DNA of 64,000 bases from Stappia sp. TSB10P1A (GTDB lineage Bacteria; Pseudomonadota; Alphaproteobacteria; Rhizobiales; Stappiaceae). The notes under the pieces were generated by a model that had not been told where the DNA came from, did not search any database, and worked only from the letters and a program-made list of their open reading frames with translations. Location of the stretch: assembly GCF_900185725.1 (NCBI RefSeq), contig NZ_FYAU01000018.1:124001-188000 (forward strand), read 5' to 3'. The translations under genes were made by a program, and so were the position numbers. Positions 36,141 to 46,199 of this stretch are shown here, one piece after another; the first letter of the stretch is position 1; every line of letters begins with the position of its first letter.

Positions 36141-36361
36141 AGAGATATCGTAATTTGAGTGGTGAATCTGGAATTATTTCATATGACTATGCGGATGATC
36201 GTATAATTGTTAAATTTCATGATGGTCATGAGTATATTTATACATATGCTAGCGCTGGGCGCCATCATGTAGAGGCGATGAAGCGTTTGGCAGATCGCGG
36301 AAGTGGACTGAATTCTTATATAAACAAAAATGTTAGAACGAAATACGCGGAGAAAAGATAG
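36137..36361 (+). CDS. KTSC domain-containing protein
   Basis: 74 residues. Nearly the whole protein matches the KTSC domain (named for similarity to the lysyl-tRNA synthetase C-terminus): LSGESGIISYDYADDRIIVK, FHDGHEYIYTYASAG, HHVEAMKRLADRGSGLNSYI and NKNVRTKYAEK. KTSC proteins are small and often found near phage or mobile genes; their function is not established, though nucleic-acid binding has been suggested. Hand count gives 37% GC over 36121-36360. Translation is coupled to the preceding gene by a 4-base overlap. Confidence 0.85.
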   Translation: MKRYRNLSGESGIISYDYADDRIIVKFHDGHEYIYTYASAGRHHVEAMKRLADRGSGLNSYINKNVRTKYAEKR

Positions 36362-36955
36362 CGCCTTCGGGGCAAATGATACGCTGGATTCCGGATCTGG
36401 CCATGCGGCTGCACCGTAGGCCGTCCGGAATGACGGGAGCGTGTGGGCGGCGCGCGTCCCTCTCACGCCTGCCGGGGGTGCCAATGGTTCCCGGCTCGCG
36501 CTTCGCTTGGCCGGGACGACGGCCGAGGGGGAGGCGGGCTCGGCGGCCTCTCGGTGGTCGCTCGGCATCGTTGCTTGGCAGCCTTGTTCGACATCCTTGG
36601 TCGACAGGCGGCGGCCGGCGAGGCGTGAGCGGAGCGGCGGATGGCTGGTGACGCGTAGTCTTGCCACCCTCTCCATCGTCCCCCCGGACGCAGGCGAAGC
36701 CGGAGATCCGGGGTCCATTCGTTCCCAGAGCGGCCGTGATGGCTGCGAGCCTGCCGGCGTGATCCCGCCGCAGCCCTTCAATCGTCGTTCTCACGCTCAG
36801 CCCCCGCGGGCGCCCTCCCGGACGGCGCATCGCGCCGAGCCGGGATCGGAGAGCCGAGGGCGCCGGTGATCGGCCTTGGTAAAAGCGGCAAGCGCCGTGG
36901 CTCGCCGGTTCCGGGTCGCGGCTGCGCCTTGCCCGGAATGACGAAGAGAGAGGGC
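36362..36955. repeat. Intergenic repeat unit A1
   Basis: From about 36465 to 36955 this is the first of three near-identical units of roughly 450-490 bases. Landmarks are the GC-rich start near GGGACGACGGCCGAGGGGGA, TTCAATCGTCGTTCTCACGC at 36778, and an end at GCCCGGAATGACGAAG. Internal inverted words give strong hairpins. No protein-like frame is present; all long frames here are by-products of GC bias. The first 100 bases after 36362 are the junction with the AT-rich island. Confidence 0.85.
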
Positions 36956-37039
36956 GGTGCCAGGGGCGGCGGAAAAGCGGCCGCGAGCCGAAAAAATGGT
37001 TGCCCGCGATGACGTGGGCGACGCGCAGCCTGCCGTCTC

Positions 37040-37525
37040 ACGCCTGCTGAGGTTGCCTCTGGATCCCGGCTCGCGCTTCGCTTGGCCGGGACGACGGCCG
37101 AGGGGGAGGCGGGCTCGGCGGCCTCTCGGGTGGTGGCTCGGCATTGTTGCTCGACATCCTTGCTCGGCAACCTTGTTCGAGAGGGCGTCGGCTGGCGAGG
37201 CGCGAGCGGAGCGGCGGACGCCTGGTGACGCGTGGCCTGACCTCCTCTCCATCGTCCCCCCGGACGCAGGCGCAGCCGGAGATCCGGGGTCCATTCGTTC
37301 CCAGAGCGGCCGTGATGGCTGCGAGGCCGCCGGCGTGATCCCGCCGCAGCCCTTCAATCGTCGTTCTCACGCTCAGCCCCCGCGGGCGTCCTCCCGGACG
37401 GCGCATCGCGCCGAGCCGGGATCGGAGAGCCGAGGGCGTCGGTGGCGGGCTCGGCAGGGCGGCAAGCGCCGTGGCTCGCCGGTTCCGGGTCGCGGCTGCG
37501 CCTTGCCCGGAATGACGAAGGAGGG
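37040..37525. repeat. Intergenic repeat unit A2
   Basis: Second copy of the unit described for 36362-36955, with the landmark TTCAATCGTCGTTCTCACGC at 37353. It differs from the first by scattered substitutions and by a few small insertions in its left third. Confidence 0.88.
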
Positions 37526-38369
37526 GCGGTGCCAGGGGGCGGCGGAAGAAGGGCGGTTCCCGGAGGCGCTGCAAGAAGGGGCGGCAGGACGGGACCGGTG
37601 GCGAGTGCTCTTTCCTCCCACGCCGGCCGGTTGTGTGCCGCCAGACGGCGGGCGACTTTCCGCCTGGCGATGCCGCCCGCCCCGGCGGCGTCCGGACGTC
37701 TGCCGGCGCAGGCGTGACAGCGGCAGGAGGGGGCGACGCCGTCCCGCCTCGTGCCGGCCGCCATCCGGCGGTTATCCCCGGCGGGGGCGCCGGCTCCAGG
37801 CCGCGCTCCGCTTGCCCGAGACGACGACGGGCGGGGGGACAAGGCGGGATGGGCGGAGGCGGCGCGGGCGGGGATAGCGGCAAAACGAGAGTGAGAGGCG
37901 AGTCTCGAGAATTTCGCGAAGCTGTTCGGGTTTTCGGTCTTAGGCATTTGAAATAATTGGCCTAATCGAGCTGCTTTGCGCGCGCAAATTTCGATAAGAA
38001 TTTTGCAAAAATCGTTCTCGAAATCCGCGAAAATTGAGACGGCGGCCCCGAACGGGTCGGACGGCTCGTCCTGTCGGACACCCGGCGCGCCTGCATCGCG
38101 ACCGGTTCCGGGATCGGCCATCGGCCGTGCGGCAAGCCGTCCGCAGGGGCGGGAGCGGGTGGCGAAGGCGCTTCCTGTCTCGGTTCCGGTCGCGCCAGGA
38201 AGGCGGCCGCAAGGGCGCGGGTTCCGGATTTATCCCCCAGGCGCTTTTTGCAAGGGGCCGGCGCCGCGTGACCGAAAGGAGGGGCCGTGCCGGAGGTGGC
38301 GGACGAGAGGCCGAGCACCGGAAGAAGGGCCGCCCGCGATGACGAGCGGGCGCACCTGCCGTCTCACGC
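37526..38369. other. Non-repeated spacer between units A2 and A3
   Basis: About 840 bases. Most is GC-rich without features, but 37895-38040 is clearly richer in A and T (ATTTGAAATAATTGGCCTAA, AATTTCGATAAGAATTTTGC). A minus-strand frame across this part reads in a protein-like way (SIFADFENDFCKILIEICAR) but lacks a sensible start and runs into repeats, so it may be a gene remnant. No function is proposed. Confidence 0.35.
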
Positions 38370-38850
38370 CTGCCGGGGTTGCCAATGGATCCCGGCTCTG
38401 CGCTTCGCTTGGCCGGGACGACGGCCGAGGGGGAGGAGGGCTCGGCGGCCTTTCGGGCGGTGGCTCGGCATCCCTGCTCGGCATCCTTGCTCGACAGGGC
38501 GGCGGCTGGCGAGGCGCGAGCGGAGCGGTGGTTGAGCGAGCGCAAGGCCACGCCTCCCTCTCCGAGGTCACCCCGGACGCAGGCGCAGCCGGAGATCCGG
38601 GGTCCATTCGTTTCCAGAGCGGCTGCGATGGGGTTGCGAGGCCGCCGGCGTGATCCCGCCGCAGCCCTTCAATCGTCGTTCTCACGCTCAGCCCCCGCGG
38701 GCATCCTCCCGGACGGCGCATCGCGCCGAGCCGGGATCGGAGAGCCAAAGGGCGCCGGTGATCGGCCTTGGCAAAAGCCGCAAGCGCCGTGGCTCGCCGG
38801 TCCCGGTTCTGCGCTCCGCTTGACCGGGACGACGAAGAGAGAGGGCGGTG
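38370..38850. repeat. Intergenic repeat unit A3
   Basis: Third copy of the unit described for 36362-36955, with the landmark TTCAATCGTCGTTCTCACGC at 38668. It is more diverged at its left end and passes directly into the minisatellite. Confidence 0.88.
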
Positions 38851-38874
38851 CGCGGAGGAGGCGGACGCTCAGTG

Positions 38875-39344
38875 AGCCAGCCGATGAGCTGATCAGCCAA
38901 TCGGACAAACCACCGAGCCGCCGATCTGAAGAGCAGCCCGGCGGACAACCGGTCATGCGGACGAGCCGCGGATCAGACGAGCCGCGGATCAGACGAACTG
39001 CGGATCAGACGAACTGCGGTCGGCCGATCGGACAAACGGGCGATCAGCCGATCTGGCGGGCAGTCCGGCAGGCAACCGGTCATGCGGACAATCAGGAGAT
39101 CAGGCGGCCAGAAGATCAGACAAACCACCGAACTGCGGATCAGCCGAACTGCCGGTCAGCCAAGCCACCGCTCCGCCGATCGGACAAACCACCGAACCGC
39201 CGATCGGACAGGGAGCCCGACCGGCAACCGGTGATGCGGCCGAGCCGCGGAACAGGCGAGCGCGGGACAGACGCGCGCGGATCAGGCGAACCGCGGATCA
39301 GCCGAGCCGCGGGACAGACGCGCGCGGATCAGTCGAGCCGCGGA
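38875..39344. repeat. Degenerate minisatellite after greA
   Basis: About 470 bases built from variants of a 16-base word; the cleanest run is GAGCCGCGGATCAGAC twice and GAACTGCGGATCAGAC once at 38963-39010. A higher-order repeat is also visible: the phrase CAACCGGTCATGCGGAC recurs at intervals of about 130-150 bases, as does GGACAAACCACCGA. The word GGATCAGCCGA at the right end includes the greA stop codon. The reading frame across the array on the plus strand has no sign of coding. Confidence 0.9.
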
Positions 39345-39818
39345 TCAGCCGAAGGTGACGTTGATGATCTCGTAGGCGCGGGCGCCGCCGGGCGCGGTGA
39401 CCTCGACGCTGTCGCCGACGGCCTTGCCGATCAGCGCGCGGGCGATGGGCGAGGAGATTGAGATGCGGCCGAGCTTCACGTCCGCCTCGACATCGCCGAC
39501 GATCATGTACTTCTTCTCTTCCTCGGTGTCCTCGTCGATGAGGGTGACCGTGGCGCCGAACTTGATCGTGTCGCCGGACAGCTTGGTGACGTCGATCACC
39601 TCGGCGCGGCCGAGCTTGTCCTCAAGCTCGCTGATGCGGCCCTCGTTGAGGCTCTGCTGTTCCTTGGCGGCGTGATACTCGGCGTTCTCCGACAGGTCGC
39701 CATGGGCGCGCGCCTCGGAGATCGCCTGGATGATGCGCGGCCGCTCTTCCGACATCCGCTGCTTCAGCTCCTTCTCGAGCATGGCATAGCCAGCGCTTGT
39801 CATCGGAACCTTTTCCAT
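39345..39818 (-). CDS. greA: Transcription elongation factor GreA
   Basis: 157 residues from the ATG at 39818. GreA enters the secondary channel of RNA polymerase and stimulates cleavage of backtracked RNA. The N-terminal coiled coil contains the two acidic tip residues in [15 protein letters not shown], and the C-terminal domain shows [20 protein letters not shown] and [13 protein letters not shown]. It lies downstream of carB on the same strand, an order common in Hyphomicrobiales. The last codons are the probable seed of the adjoining minisatellite. Confidence 0.96.
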   Translation of the reverse strand: MEKVPMTSAGYAMLEKELKQRMSEERPRIIQAISEARAHGDLSENAEYHAAKEQQSLNEGRISELEDKLGRAEVIDVTKLSGDTIKFGATVTLIDEDTEEEKKYMIVGDVEADVKLGRISISSPIARALIGKAVGDSVEVTAPGGARAYEIINVTFG

Positions 39819-39981
39819 AGGTCTTCGACCCTTCTTCTTCGCGCCGCCCACAGACGTCGCGCGTCAAAAAAAATGACGCCCGGCAGGGCTTGGCCCGGCC
39901 GGAACGCTCACAAGACTCAGGTCCGGAGTCACTCGTGCCTGAACTCACTCAGACTCAGAGCCATTCAGACCCGGAGTTATA

Positions 39982-40024
39982 CCCTCGTGATTTCAGGCCC
40001 TCGTGATTTCAGGCCTTCGTGAAG
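39982..40024. repeat. 16-base tandem duplication across the end of carB
   Basis: CCCTCGTGATTTCAGG occurs twice exactly (39982-39997, 39998-40013), with a third diverged copy in the last carB codons. The carB stop codon (TGA on the minus strand) is within the second copy. Confidence 0.9.
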
Positions 40025-43000
40025 TAGGCCTGCAACGGAACCACTTCAAGGTTGCCCGAGGCATAGGCCTCGATCCCCTTTGCGGCCGCGATCGCACCAG
40101 CCAAGGTCGTGTAATACGGCACCTTGTGCAGCAGGGCCGCGCGGCGCAGCGACCTGCTGTCGGAGAGAGCCTGGGCGCCTTCGGTCGTGTTGAAGACGAG
40201 CTGGACTTCCCCGTTCTTGATAGCATCGACGATGTGCGGCCGGCCTTCAAGCACCTTGTTCACCTTGTCGCAGGAAATACCCTGCTTCTCCAGGAAGCTC
40301 TGGGTGCCGTGGGTGGCGATGATGCGGAAGCCGATGCGCGCCAGGCGGCGGATCGGATCGAGCACCCGCTCCTTGTCGGCATCGCGCACCGAGACGAAGA
40401 CGGTGCCGCTGGTCGGCACGCGCGTGCCGGAGCCGAGCTGCGACTTGGCGAAGGCCACCTCGAACGTGCCGTTGAGGCCCATCACCTCGCCGGTGGAGCG
40501 CATCTCCGGGCCAAGCACCGTGTCGACGCCGGGGAAGCGGGCGAAGGGGAACACCGCCTCCTTGACCGCGACATGGTCGAGCGTCTCGCTCTTCAGGCCG
40601 AAGGAGGCGAGCGGCTCGCCGGCCATCACCCGCGCGGCGATCTTGGCGATCGGCACGCCGACGGTCTTGGCGACGAAGGGCACGGTGCGCGAGGCGCGCG
40701 GGTTGACCTCCAGCACGAAGATCTCGCCGTCCTTGATGGCGTATTGGACGTTCATCAGGCCGCCGACGGCCAGCGCCTTCGCCAGCACCTCGGTCTGGCG
40801 GGTGAGCTCGGCCACCATCTCCTCGGAGAGCGAATAGGGCGGCAGCGAGCAGGCGCTGTCGCCCGAGTGAATGCCGGCCTCCTCGATATGCTCCATGATG
40901 CCGCAGACGAAGACGTCCTTGCCGTCGGCGAGCGCGTCAACATCGACCTCGATGGCGCCGTCGAGATAGCGGTCGAACAGCAGCGGGTTCTTGCCGAGCA
41001 CCGTGTTGATCTGGCCGGTCTTGTCGTTCGGATACTTGGCGCGCACGTCGGCCGGCACCAGCTCGGGCAGGGTGCCGAGCAGATAGGCGTTGAGCGCGTC
41101 CTCGTCGCGGATGATCTGCATGGCGCGGCCGCCGAGCACATAGGACGGGCGCACGACCAGCGGCAGGCCGAGCTCGGCGACGATCAGCCGGCTCTGCTCG
41201 ACCGAATAGGCGATGCCGTTCTGCGGCTGCTTCAGGCCCTGGCGGTGCAGCAGCTTCTGGAAGCGGTCGCGGTCCTCGGCAAGGTCGATCATGTCCGGGG
41301 CGGTGCCGAGGATCGGCACGTCGGCCTCGACCAGGGCCTGGGCGAGCTTCAGCGGCGTCTGGCCGCCGAACTGGACGATGACGCCGTGCAGCGTGCCGTT
41401 GGTCTGCTCGGTGCGCAGGATCTCCAGCACGTCCTCGGCGGTCAGCGGCTCGAAATACAGCCGGTCCGAGGTGTCGTAGTCGGTGGAGACGGTCTCCGGG
41501 TTGCAGTTGACCATGATGGTCTCGAAGCCGGCATCCTGCAGCGCGAAGGCGGCATGGCAGCAGCAATAGTCGAACTCGATGCCCTGGCCGATCCGGTTCG
41601 GCCCGCCGCCGAGGATCACCACCTTCTTCCTGTCGCTCGGCCGCGCCTCGTCGGCGAGCTTGCCGGCAAACGGCGTCTCGTAGGTGGAGTACATATAGGC
41701 GGTCGGCGAGGCGAATTCGGCAGCGCAGGTGTCGATGCGCTTGTAGACCGGGTGCACGTCGAGCTTGCCGCGCAGCGCCTTGACGTCGGCCTCGTCGAGA
41801 CCGGCGAGCGAGGCAAGGCGCGCATCGGAAAAGCCCATCGCCTTGAGGCCGCGCATGGCGACCGCAGTGTCCGGCAGGCCGTGGGCGCGCACCTTCTCCT
41901 CGGTGTCGACGATGGCCTTGAGCTGGCGCAGGAACCACGGGTCGATGTGGCAGGAGCGGTAGACCTGGTCGATGTCGGTGCCGAGGCGGAAGGCCTGGGC
42001 GCATTTGAGCAGGCGGTCCGGCGTCGGCGAGGCGAGCGCGGCGCGGATGGCGTTCTTGTCGTCGTTCTGGCCAAGGCCGGGGATCTCGACCTCGTCGAGG
42101 CCGGTGAGGCCGGTCTCCAGGCCCCGCAGCGCCTTCTGCAGGCTCTCGGCGAAGGTCCGGCCGATGGCCATGACCTCGCCGACCGACTTCATGGCGGTGG
42201 TCAGGGTCGGCTCGGCGCCGGGGAACTTCTCGAAGGCGAAGCGCGGGATCTTGGTGACGACATAGTCGATCGACGGCTCGAACGAGGCCGGGGTGGCGCC
42301 GCCGGTGATGTCGTTCTCGAGCTCGTCCAGCGTGTAGCCGATGGCGAGCTTCGCCGCGACCTTGGCGATCGGGAAGCCGGTCGCCTTGGAGGCGAGCGCG
42401 GAGGAGCGCGAGACGCGCGGGTTCATCTCGATGACGATGAGGCGGCCGTTCTGCGGATTGACCGCGAACTGGACGTTGGAGCCGCCGGTCTCGACGCCGA
42501 TCTCGCGCAGCACCGCAAGGCTGGCGTCGCGCATGATCTGGTATTCCTTGTCGGTCAGCGTCAGCGCCGGCGCGACAGTGATGGAATCACCGGTATGCAC
42601 GCCCATCGGGTCGATGTTCTCGATGGAGCAGATGATGATGCAGTTGTCCGCGCGGTCGCGGACCACCTCCATCTCGTATTCCTTCCAGCCGATCACCGAT
42701 TCCTCGACCAGGACCTCGGTGGTCGGCGAGGCGTCGAGGCCGCGCTCGATGATGTCGAGATATTCCTCGCGGTTGTAGGCGATGCCGCCGCCGGTGCCGC
42801 CGAGGGTGAAGGAGGGGCGGATGATCGCCGGCAGGCCGATGTCGTCGAGCGCGTCGAGCGCTTCGCCCAGCGAATGGGCGAGACGCGAGCGCGGCGTCTC
42901 CAGGCCGATCTTCTCCATCGCCAGGCGGAACAGCTCGCGGTCCTCGGCCTTGTCGATGGCCTCGGCGGTGGCGCCGATCATCTCGACGCCGTATTTCTCC

Positions 43001-43323
43001 AGCACGCCCATCTTCTTCAGGGACAGGGCGCAGTTCAGCGCGGTCTGGCCGCCCATCGTCGGCAGCAGCGCGTCCGGGCGCTCCTTCTCGATGATCATGG
43101 CGACGATCTCGGGCGTGATCGGCTCGATATAGGTGGCATCGGCGAGATCCGGATCGGTCATGATCGTCGCCGGATTGGAGTTCACCAGGATGACCCGATA
43201 GCCTTCCTCGCGCAGCGCCTTGCAGGCCTGGGTTCCCGAGTAATCGAACTCGCAGGCCTGGCCGATGATGATCGGCCCGGCGCCGATGATCAGGATCGAG
43301 GAGATGTCTGTGCGTCTGGGCAT
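40009..43323 (-). CDS. carB: Carbamoyl-phosphate synthase large subunit
   Basis: 1104 residues. CarB makes carbamoyl phosphate from ammonia (delivered by CarA), bicarbonate and two ATP, for arginine and pyrimidine synthesis. The two homologous ATP-grasp halves are visible: [20 protein letters not shown] near residue 10 and [20 protein letters not shown] in the second half, with [19 protein letters not shown] and [19 protein letters not shown] at the matching sites. The C-terminal allosteric MGS-like domain ends the chain. carA is 4 kb away on the same strand, with regulators and repeats between. Confidence 0.97.
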   Translation of the reverse strand: MPRRTDISSILIIGAGPIIIGQACEFDYSGTQACKALREEGYRVILVNSNPATIMTDPDLADATYIEPITPEIVAMIIEKERPDALLPTMGGQTALNCALSLKKMGVLEKYGVEMIGATAEAIDKAEDRELFRLAMEKIGLETPRSRLAHSLGEALDALDDIGLPAIIRPSFTLGGTGGGIAYNREEYLDIIERGLDASPTTEVLVEESVIGWKEYEMEVVRDRADNCIIICSIENIDPMGVHTGDSITVAPALTLTDKEYQIMRDASLAVLREIGVETGGSNVQFAVNPQNGRLIVIEMNPRVSRSSALASKATGFPIAKVAAKLAIGYTLDELENDITGGATPASFEPSIDYVVTKIPRFAFEKFPGAEPTLTTAMKSVGEVMAIGRTFAESLQKALRGLETGLTGLDEVEIPGLGQNDDKNAIRAALASPTPDRLLKCAQAFRLGTDIDQVYRSCHIDPWFLRQLKAIVDTEEKVRAHGLPDTAVAMRGLKAMGFSDARLASLAGLDEADVKALRGKLDVHPVYKRIDTCAAEFASPTAYMYSTYETPFAGKLADEARPSDRKKVVILGGGPNRIGQGIEFDYCCCHAAFALQDAGFETIMVNCNPETVSTDYDTSDRLYFEPLTAEDVLEILRTEQTNGTLHGVIVQFGGQTPLKLAQALVEADVPILGTAPDMIDLAEDRDRFQKLLHRQGLKQPQNGIAYSVEQSRLIVAELGLPLVVRPSYVLGGRAMQIIRDEDALNAYLLGTLPELVPADVRAKYPNDKTGQINTVLGKNPLLFDRYLDGAIEVDVDALADGKDVFVCGIMEHIEEAGIHSGDSACSLPPYSLSEEMVAELTRQTEVLAKALAVGGLMNVQYAIKDGEIFVLEVNPRASRTVPFVAKTVGVPIAKIAARVMAGEPLASFGLKSETLDHVAVKEAVFPFARFPGVDTVLGPEMRSTGEVMGLNGTFEVAFAKSQLGSGTRVPTSGTVFVSVRDADKERVLDPIRRLARIGFRIIATHGTQSFLEKQGISCDKVNKVLEGRPHIVDAIKNGEVQLVFNTTEGAQALSDSRSLRRAALLHKVPYYTTLAGAIAAAKGIEAYASGNLEVVPLQAYFTKA

Positions 43324-43404
43324 ACTGGGCTCGCGGCTGGCCTTCGCCGGCTCCCCCGCACGGGCGGGATCCGGTCGCTGGCGACTTGATGGGTGAAATC
43401 TACG

Positions 43405-43418
43405 GCTGAGCGCGCCTT
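43405..43418. promoter_or_regulatory. 14-base word shared with the carA upstream region
   Basis: GCTGAGCGCGCCTT lies 82 bases before the carB start and is found again 37 bases before the carA start (48564-48577). On the minus strand TATAAG directly precedes it, so the word may cover the carB transcription start. Confidence 0.4.
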
Positions 43419-43489
43419 ATAGGCAAAAAGCGCGGGAGGCGAAACCCCATCCGCGCGATGTTTCCAGCTCCTGGCGCGGGGGCGTGCGG

Positions 43490-43834
43490 TCACGCGCCGA
43501 CGGCCGGCTCGGAGGCGGGAGACGCCGCGGCGGACGAGGCGGGCGGAAGGGCGGCGCGAAGGGGGGCGCCGAGCGGCGCCGGAACCGGTGCGAGGCCGTC
43601 GAAATCGGCGATGCCGGCGGAGAGCGCAAAGCAGGCGAGGCGCACCGCCTTGGGGATCTCGACGGGACGGCCGTTGCGGTCGCCCTTCTCGTAATACTGG
43701 ATCATCCGCTTCTTGAGGCCGAGCACCTCGGCGGCGTCCTTCTGCTTCAGCCCGAGCGACTTGCGCCACTTGCGGAACAGTTCGGGCGTCATCGAGGGAG
43801 CGGTCGGGGAGCGATCTTCGCGGGGGGGCGCCAT
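43490..43834 (-). CDS. Helix-turn-helix (XRE-like) transcriptional regulator
   Basis: 114 residues from the ATG at 43834; the ATG at 43792 (MTPELFRKWRKSLGLKQ) is also plausible and would give 100 residues. The helix-turn-helix is KWRKSLGLKQKDAAEVLGLK followed by KRMIQYYEKGDRNGRPVEIP. The C-terminal third is Ala/Pro-rich and disordered. It may bind DNA near the carB/XRE region. A longer frame upstream runs through a 14-base tandem repeat and is unlikely to be translated. Confidence 0.82.
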   Translation of the reverse strand: MAPPREDRSPTAPSMTPELFRKWRKSLGLKQKDAAEVLGLKKRMIQYYEKGDRNGRPVEIPKAVRLACFALSAGIADFDGLAPVPAPLGAPLRAALPPASSAAASPASEPAVGA

Positions 43835-43876
43835 GGGCCGTCTCGTCGGGTTCGCGTTGGTCTTGCGCCGGGTGTT

Positions 43877-43912
43877 GCGTTTCGAGTGTGGCGTTTCGAG
43901 CGTGGCGTTTGC
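43877..43912. repeat. 14-base tandem duplication upstream of the XRE gene
   Basis: GCGTTTCGAG-T/C-GTG is present twice (43877-43890 and 43891-43904), followed by a partial third copy. It lies in the probable promoter or leader of the XRE regulator. Confidence 0.85.
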
Positions 43913-44134
43913 GGTGGAAAACGCCGCGCCTGAAGCGCAACCTTTGCGCCCGACTTGATGTGACGCGGGCGCGCAAAAGTCAAACGGCAATCAGCGCGTT
44001 TACCCTGATCGGGACGCGTCCGACGCGAGCTTCCATAATCGCGATCGTTTCATATACTATCCGCGGCGGTCCGGCCCCCGGATCCTGCCCTACCGGCGCA
44101 GCCTGCCGGTCTCCCTGGACGGATCGTTGCCGAA

Positions 44135-45178
44135 ATGCTGGTGAGATACGATGTGGCCGCCTCGGCGGATACGCTTCTCATTCATTCCCGCGCCCAGATC
44201 GGCCTTGCGGATTACTGCCGGCTGCGCGGCGTTCCCTTCGACGCGGTGCTGCGCGAGAGTGGACTGGACCGGGACCCCGTCAGCGCCTCGCTGGGCGGCT
44301 ATATCAGCCTGCGCGCCCATAACAGCGCGCTGGAGACGGCGAGCCGGCTGGCCGGCGACGATACGTTCGGCCTCGGCTGGACCCGCTCGCTCGGCCCCGG
44401 ACCGGAGGACACGGTGTCGCTGGCGCTGCGCCACGCCCCGGACTTCCGCACGGCGCTGGAGACCAGCGCCCGCTTCACGCGCATCGTCGTCGATGCCGCC
44501 GAGATCCGGGTCGAGTTCGACGGCGAGGAGGCGGAGGTCGCCTTCGGCTTCTCGCCGGAACTGGTGCGCTGCGACCAGTTGCACGACCGGGTGGCCAGCA
44601 AGGTGTTCACCCGGCTGATGCGCATCGGCGGCGGCACGGTGCAGCCGCTGGCGGTGCGCCTTGGGCGCGCGCGCCCGCTCAATGTCGGGCTGCACGACCT
44701 GTTCTACGGGGTGCCGGTGCGCTTCGGCGGGCCGCGCAACAGCCTGCGCTTCCGAATCGCCGGCGGACGCGGGGCCAATCCCTTGCGCGACGACGACCTG
44801 TTCGCCGCCCTGTGCGAATTGAACCGACGCCGGCTCGACGACCGGCGGCGGGCGGAGGACTTCGTGGCGATGGTCAACGATGCCATTGCCGAGCGGATCG
44901 CCGATCCGCTGCTGACGATCGCGGAAGTCGCCCGCGACATGGCGATCAGCGTCAGGGCGCTGCAGCGCCGGCTGGCCGAACGGGACACGAGCTTCCAGGC
45001 CCTGCATGACGGGGTGCGCCGCCGCATGGCCGCCGACTACCTGGCCCAGACCGAGCTGCCGATCTCCGAGATCGCCTTCCGGCTCGGCTTCTCGGCGGTG
45101 GGCAATTTCTCGCGGGCGGCGCGGCGCTGGTTCGGCCGGCCGCCGAGCGAGTGCCGGCGCGGCGCCCTGGTGGGCTGA
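44135..45178 (+). CDS. AraC family transcriptional regulator
   Basis: 347 residues. The C-terminal double helix-turn-helix (DPLLTIAEVARDMAISVRAL, then LPISEIAFRLGFSAVGNFSR and RRWFGRPPSECRRG) is complete. The N-terminal 200 residues resemble the arabinose-binding-like domain of the OruR/ArgR/AraC_binding_2 group (PF12625), including LALRHAPDFRTALETSARFT. Its target and ligand are unknown; it may act on a divergent or distant gene. It stands between the XRE and MerR regulators, upstream of repeats. Confidence 0.93.
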   Translation: MLVRYDVAASADTLLIHSRAQIGLADYCRLRGVPFDAVLRESGLDRDPVSASLGGYISLRAHNSALETASRLAGDDTFGLGWTRSLGPGPEDTVSLALRHAPDFRTALETSARFTRIVVDAAEIRVEFDGEEAEVAFGFSPELVRCDQLHDRVASKVFTRLMRIGGGTVQPLAVRLGRARPLNVGLHDLFYGVPVRFGGPRNSLRFRIAGGRGANPLRDDDLFAALCELNRRRLDDRRRAEDFVAMVNDAIAERIADPLLTIAEVARDMAISVRALQRRLAERDTSFQALHDGVRRRMAADYLAQTELPISEIAFRLGFSAVGNFSRAARRWFGRPPSECRRGALVG

Positions 45179-45279
45179 TCCGGCGGCATCTGCCGTAACG
45201 ACACGGGCCAGGTCTTGGGAGAGGTCGCGGGGGCAGGCAGAACGCCCGCGGTGCGCGGGGCGAACCGCCCGCCGGCTCT

Positions 45280-45560
45280 GTCGTTTCACATATATACTTT
45301 CGTCCTAAAGGATCTCTTCTGGAGAAACGATTTTCCTGAATTTCGGATGCCGGTTTGTTTTCTTATGTCCTTCATTTGTATGACTTTGCATAATACCTGT
45401 TGTTGTAAAGATCAGCCCGATTATTCAGCAGGTATCGGATAGTGATATTACGTTTGTTGCCGTTGTGCCGGAGGGCAGGCTTTCTCGTGACCTCTTCGCC
45501 TGGAACAGGTGCCTGACGTTTTTTTCTCGAAACGAACGTAAGGATAAAAGATTGGCACGT
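45280..45560. other. AT-rich non-coding stretch upstream of the MerR gene
   Basis: Hand count gives 43% GC over 45301-45480, well below the neighbours. It contains no convincing gene on either strand. A long T-run (45521-45527) and GATAAAAG-like words near 45545 might be promoter parts for the MerR gene. It could be a remnant of transferred DNA. Confidence 0.55.
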
Positions 45561-45642
45561 AGGGAGAAGGTCGTGACGGAAAGGTGGTGGCATAGTTTGC
45601 GCCGTTGTGCGCGTTCCGGGCCGCGCCATTCGATCGGGACCT

Positions 45643-46107
45643 ATGGAAAGTGAAATGACGGAACTCTCCAGAACTTCTGCGTTCGGACCGGACCTTGCAG
45701 GTCCGATCCAGATCGACGGCAAGAACGAGGCGCGGCTCTCCATCGCCGAGATGGCCGAAACCTTCGGCGTCACCCTGCGGGCGCTGCGCTTCTACGAGGA
45801 AAAGGCCTTGCTGCGCCCGGAGCGCAAGGGCGCGCGCCGCTTCTACGGCGCCCGCGAGATCGGGCGGATGAAGGTGATCCTGCAGGCCAAGCGGATCGGT
45901 CTGACCCTGGTCGAGATTCGCGAGGTGATCGCGCTTCTGGAAGGCAAGACCGGCCGCATGTCGCAGCTTCGCGCCCTGCGCGAGATGTGCGCGCGCCAGG
46001 AAGAGCTGCTGAACGAGCAACTCGCCCAGATCAGGGATCAGGCGAAGGAGACCACGGATGTCCTCGCCGCGCTCGACGGGCTGATCGAGGCCAATCCGCA
46101 GGCGTGA
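45643..46107 (+). CDS. MerR family transcriptional regulator
   Basis: 154 residues from the ATG at 45643; the ATG at 45655, closer to GGAAAG, is an alternative. The MerR helix-turn-helix is LSIAEMAETFGVTLRALRFY followed by EEKALLRPERKGARRFYG and MKVILQAKRIGLTLVEIREV. A coiled-coil dimer helix follows (RALREMCARQEELLNEQLAQ). There is no C-terminal metal-site cysteine pair, so it probably senses something other than a thiophilic metal. A good terminator ends the gene. Confidence 0.92.
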   Translation: MESEMTELSRTSAFGPDLAGPIQIDGKNEARLSIAEMAETFGVTLRALRFYEEKALLRPERKGARRFYGAREIGRMKVILQAKRIGLTLVEIREVIALLEGKTGRMSQLRALREMCARQEELLNEQLAQIRDQAKETTDVLAALDGLIEANPQA

Positions 46108-46143
46108 CCAAGGGGCCGCGCGCCCTGCGATCGAGACAAGCAG

Positions 46144-46177
46144 CGCCGTCCGGGATGCCGGGCGGCGTTTTTGCTTT
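46144..46177 (+). terminator. Terminator after the MerR gene
   Basis: CGCCGTCCGG pairs with CCGGGCGGCG (one G-U pair) around GATG, followed by TTTTTGCTTTTT. A textbook rho-independent terminator. Confidence 0.92.
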
Positions 46178-46199
46178 TTGGGGGGTGTTGCGGTCCGAC

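Noticed and set aside
36362-39344. Insertion sequence carried with the AT-rich island
   Set aside because: No transposase, no terminal inverted repeats and no target duplication could be seen; the units are called intergenic repeats only.
38379-39461. Plus-strand frame through unit A3, the minisatellite and the end of greA
   Set aside because: Composition is that of repeats in translation and the frame runs antisense into greA.
40003-43389. Open frame of more than 1100 codons on the plus strand opposite carB
   Set aside because: carB on the minus strand is unmistakable; the mirror frame is a result of high GC at third codon positions and has no recognisable domain.
45215-45773. Short open frames on both strands in the AT-rich stretch before the MerR gene
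   Set aside because: None has a ribosome binding site, a sensible start or protein-like sequence.
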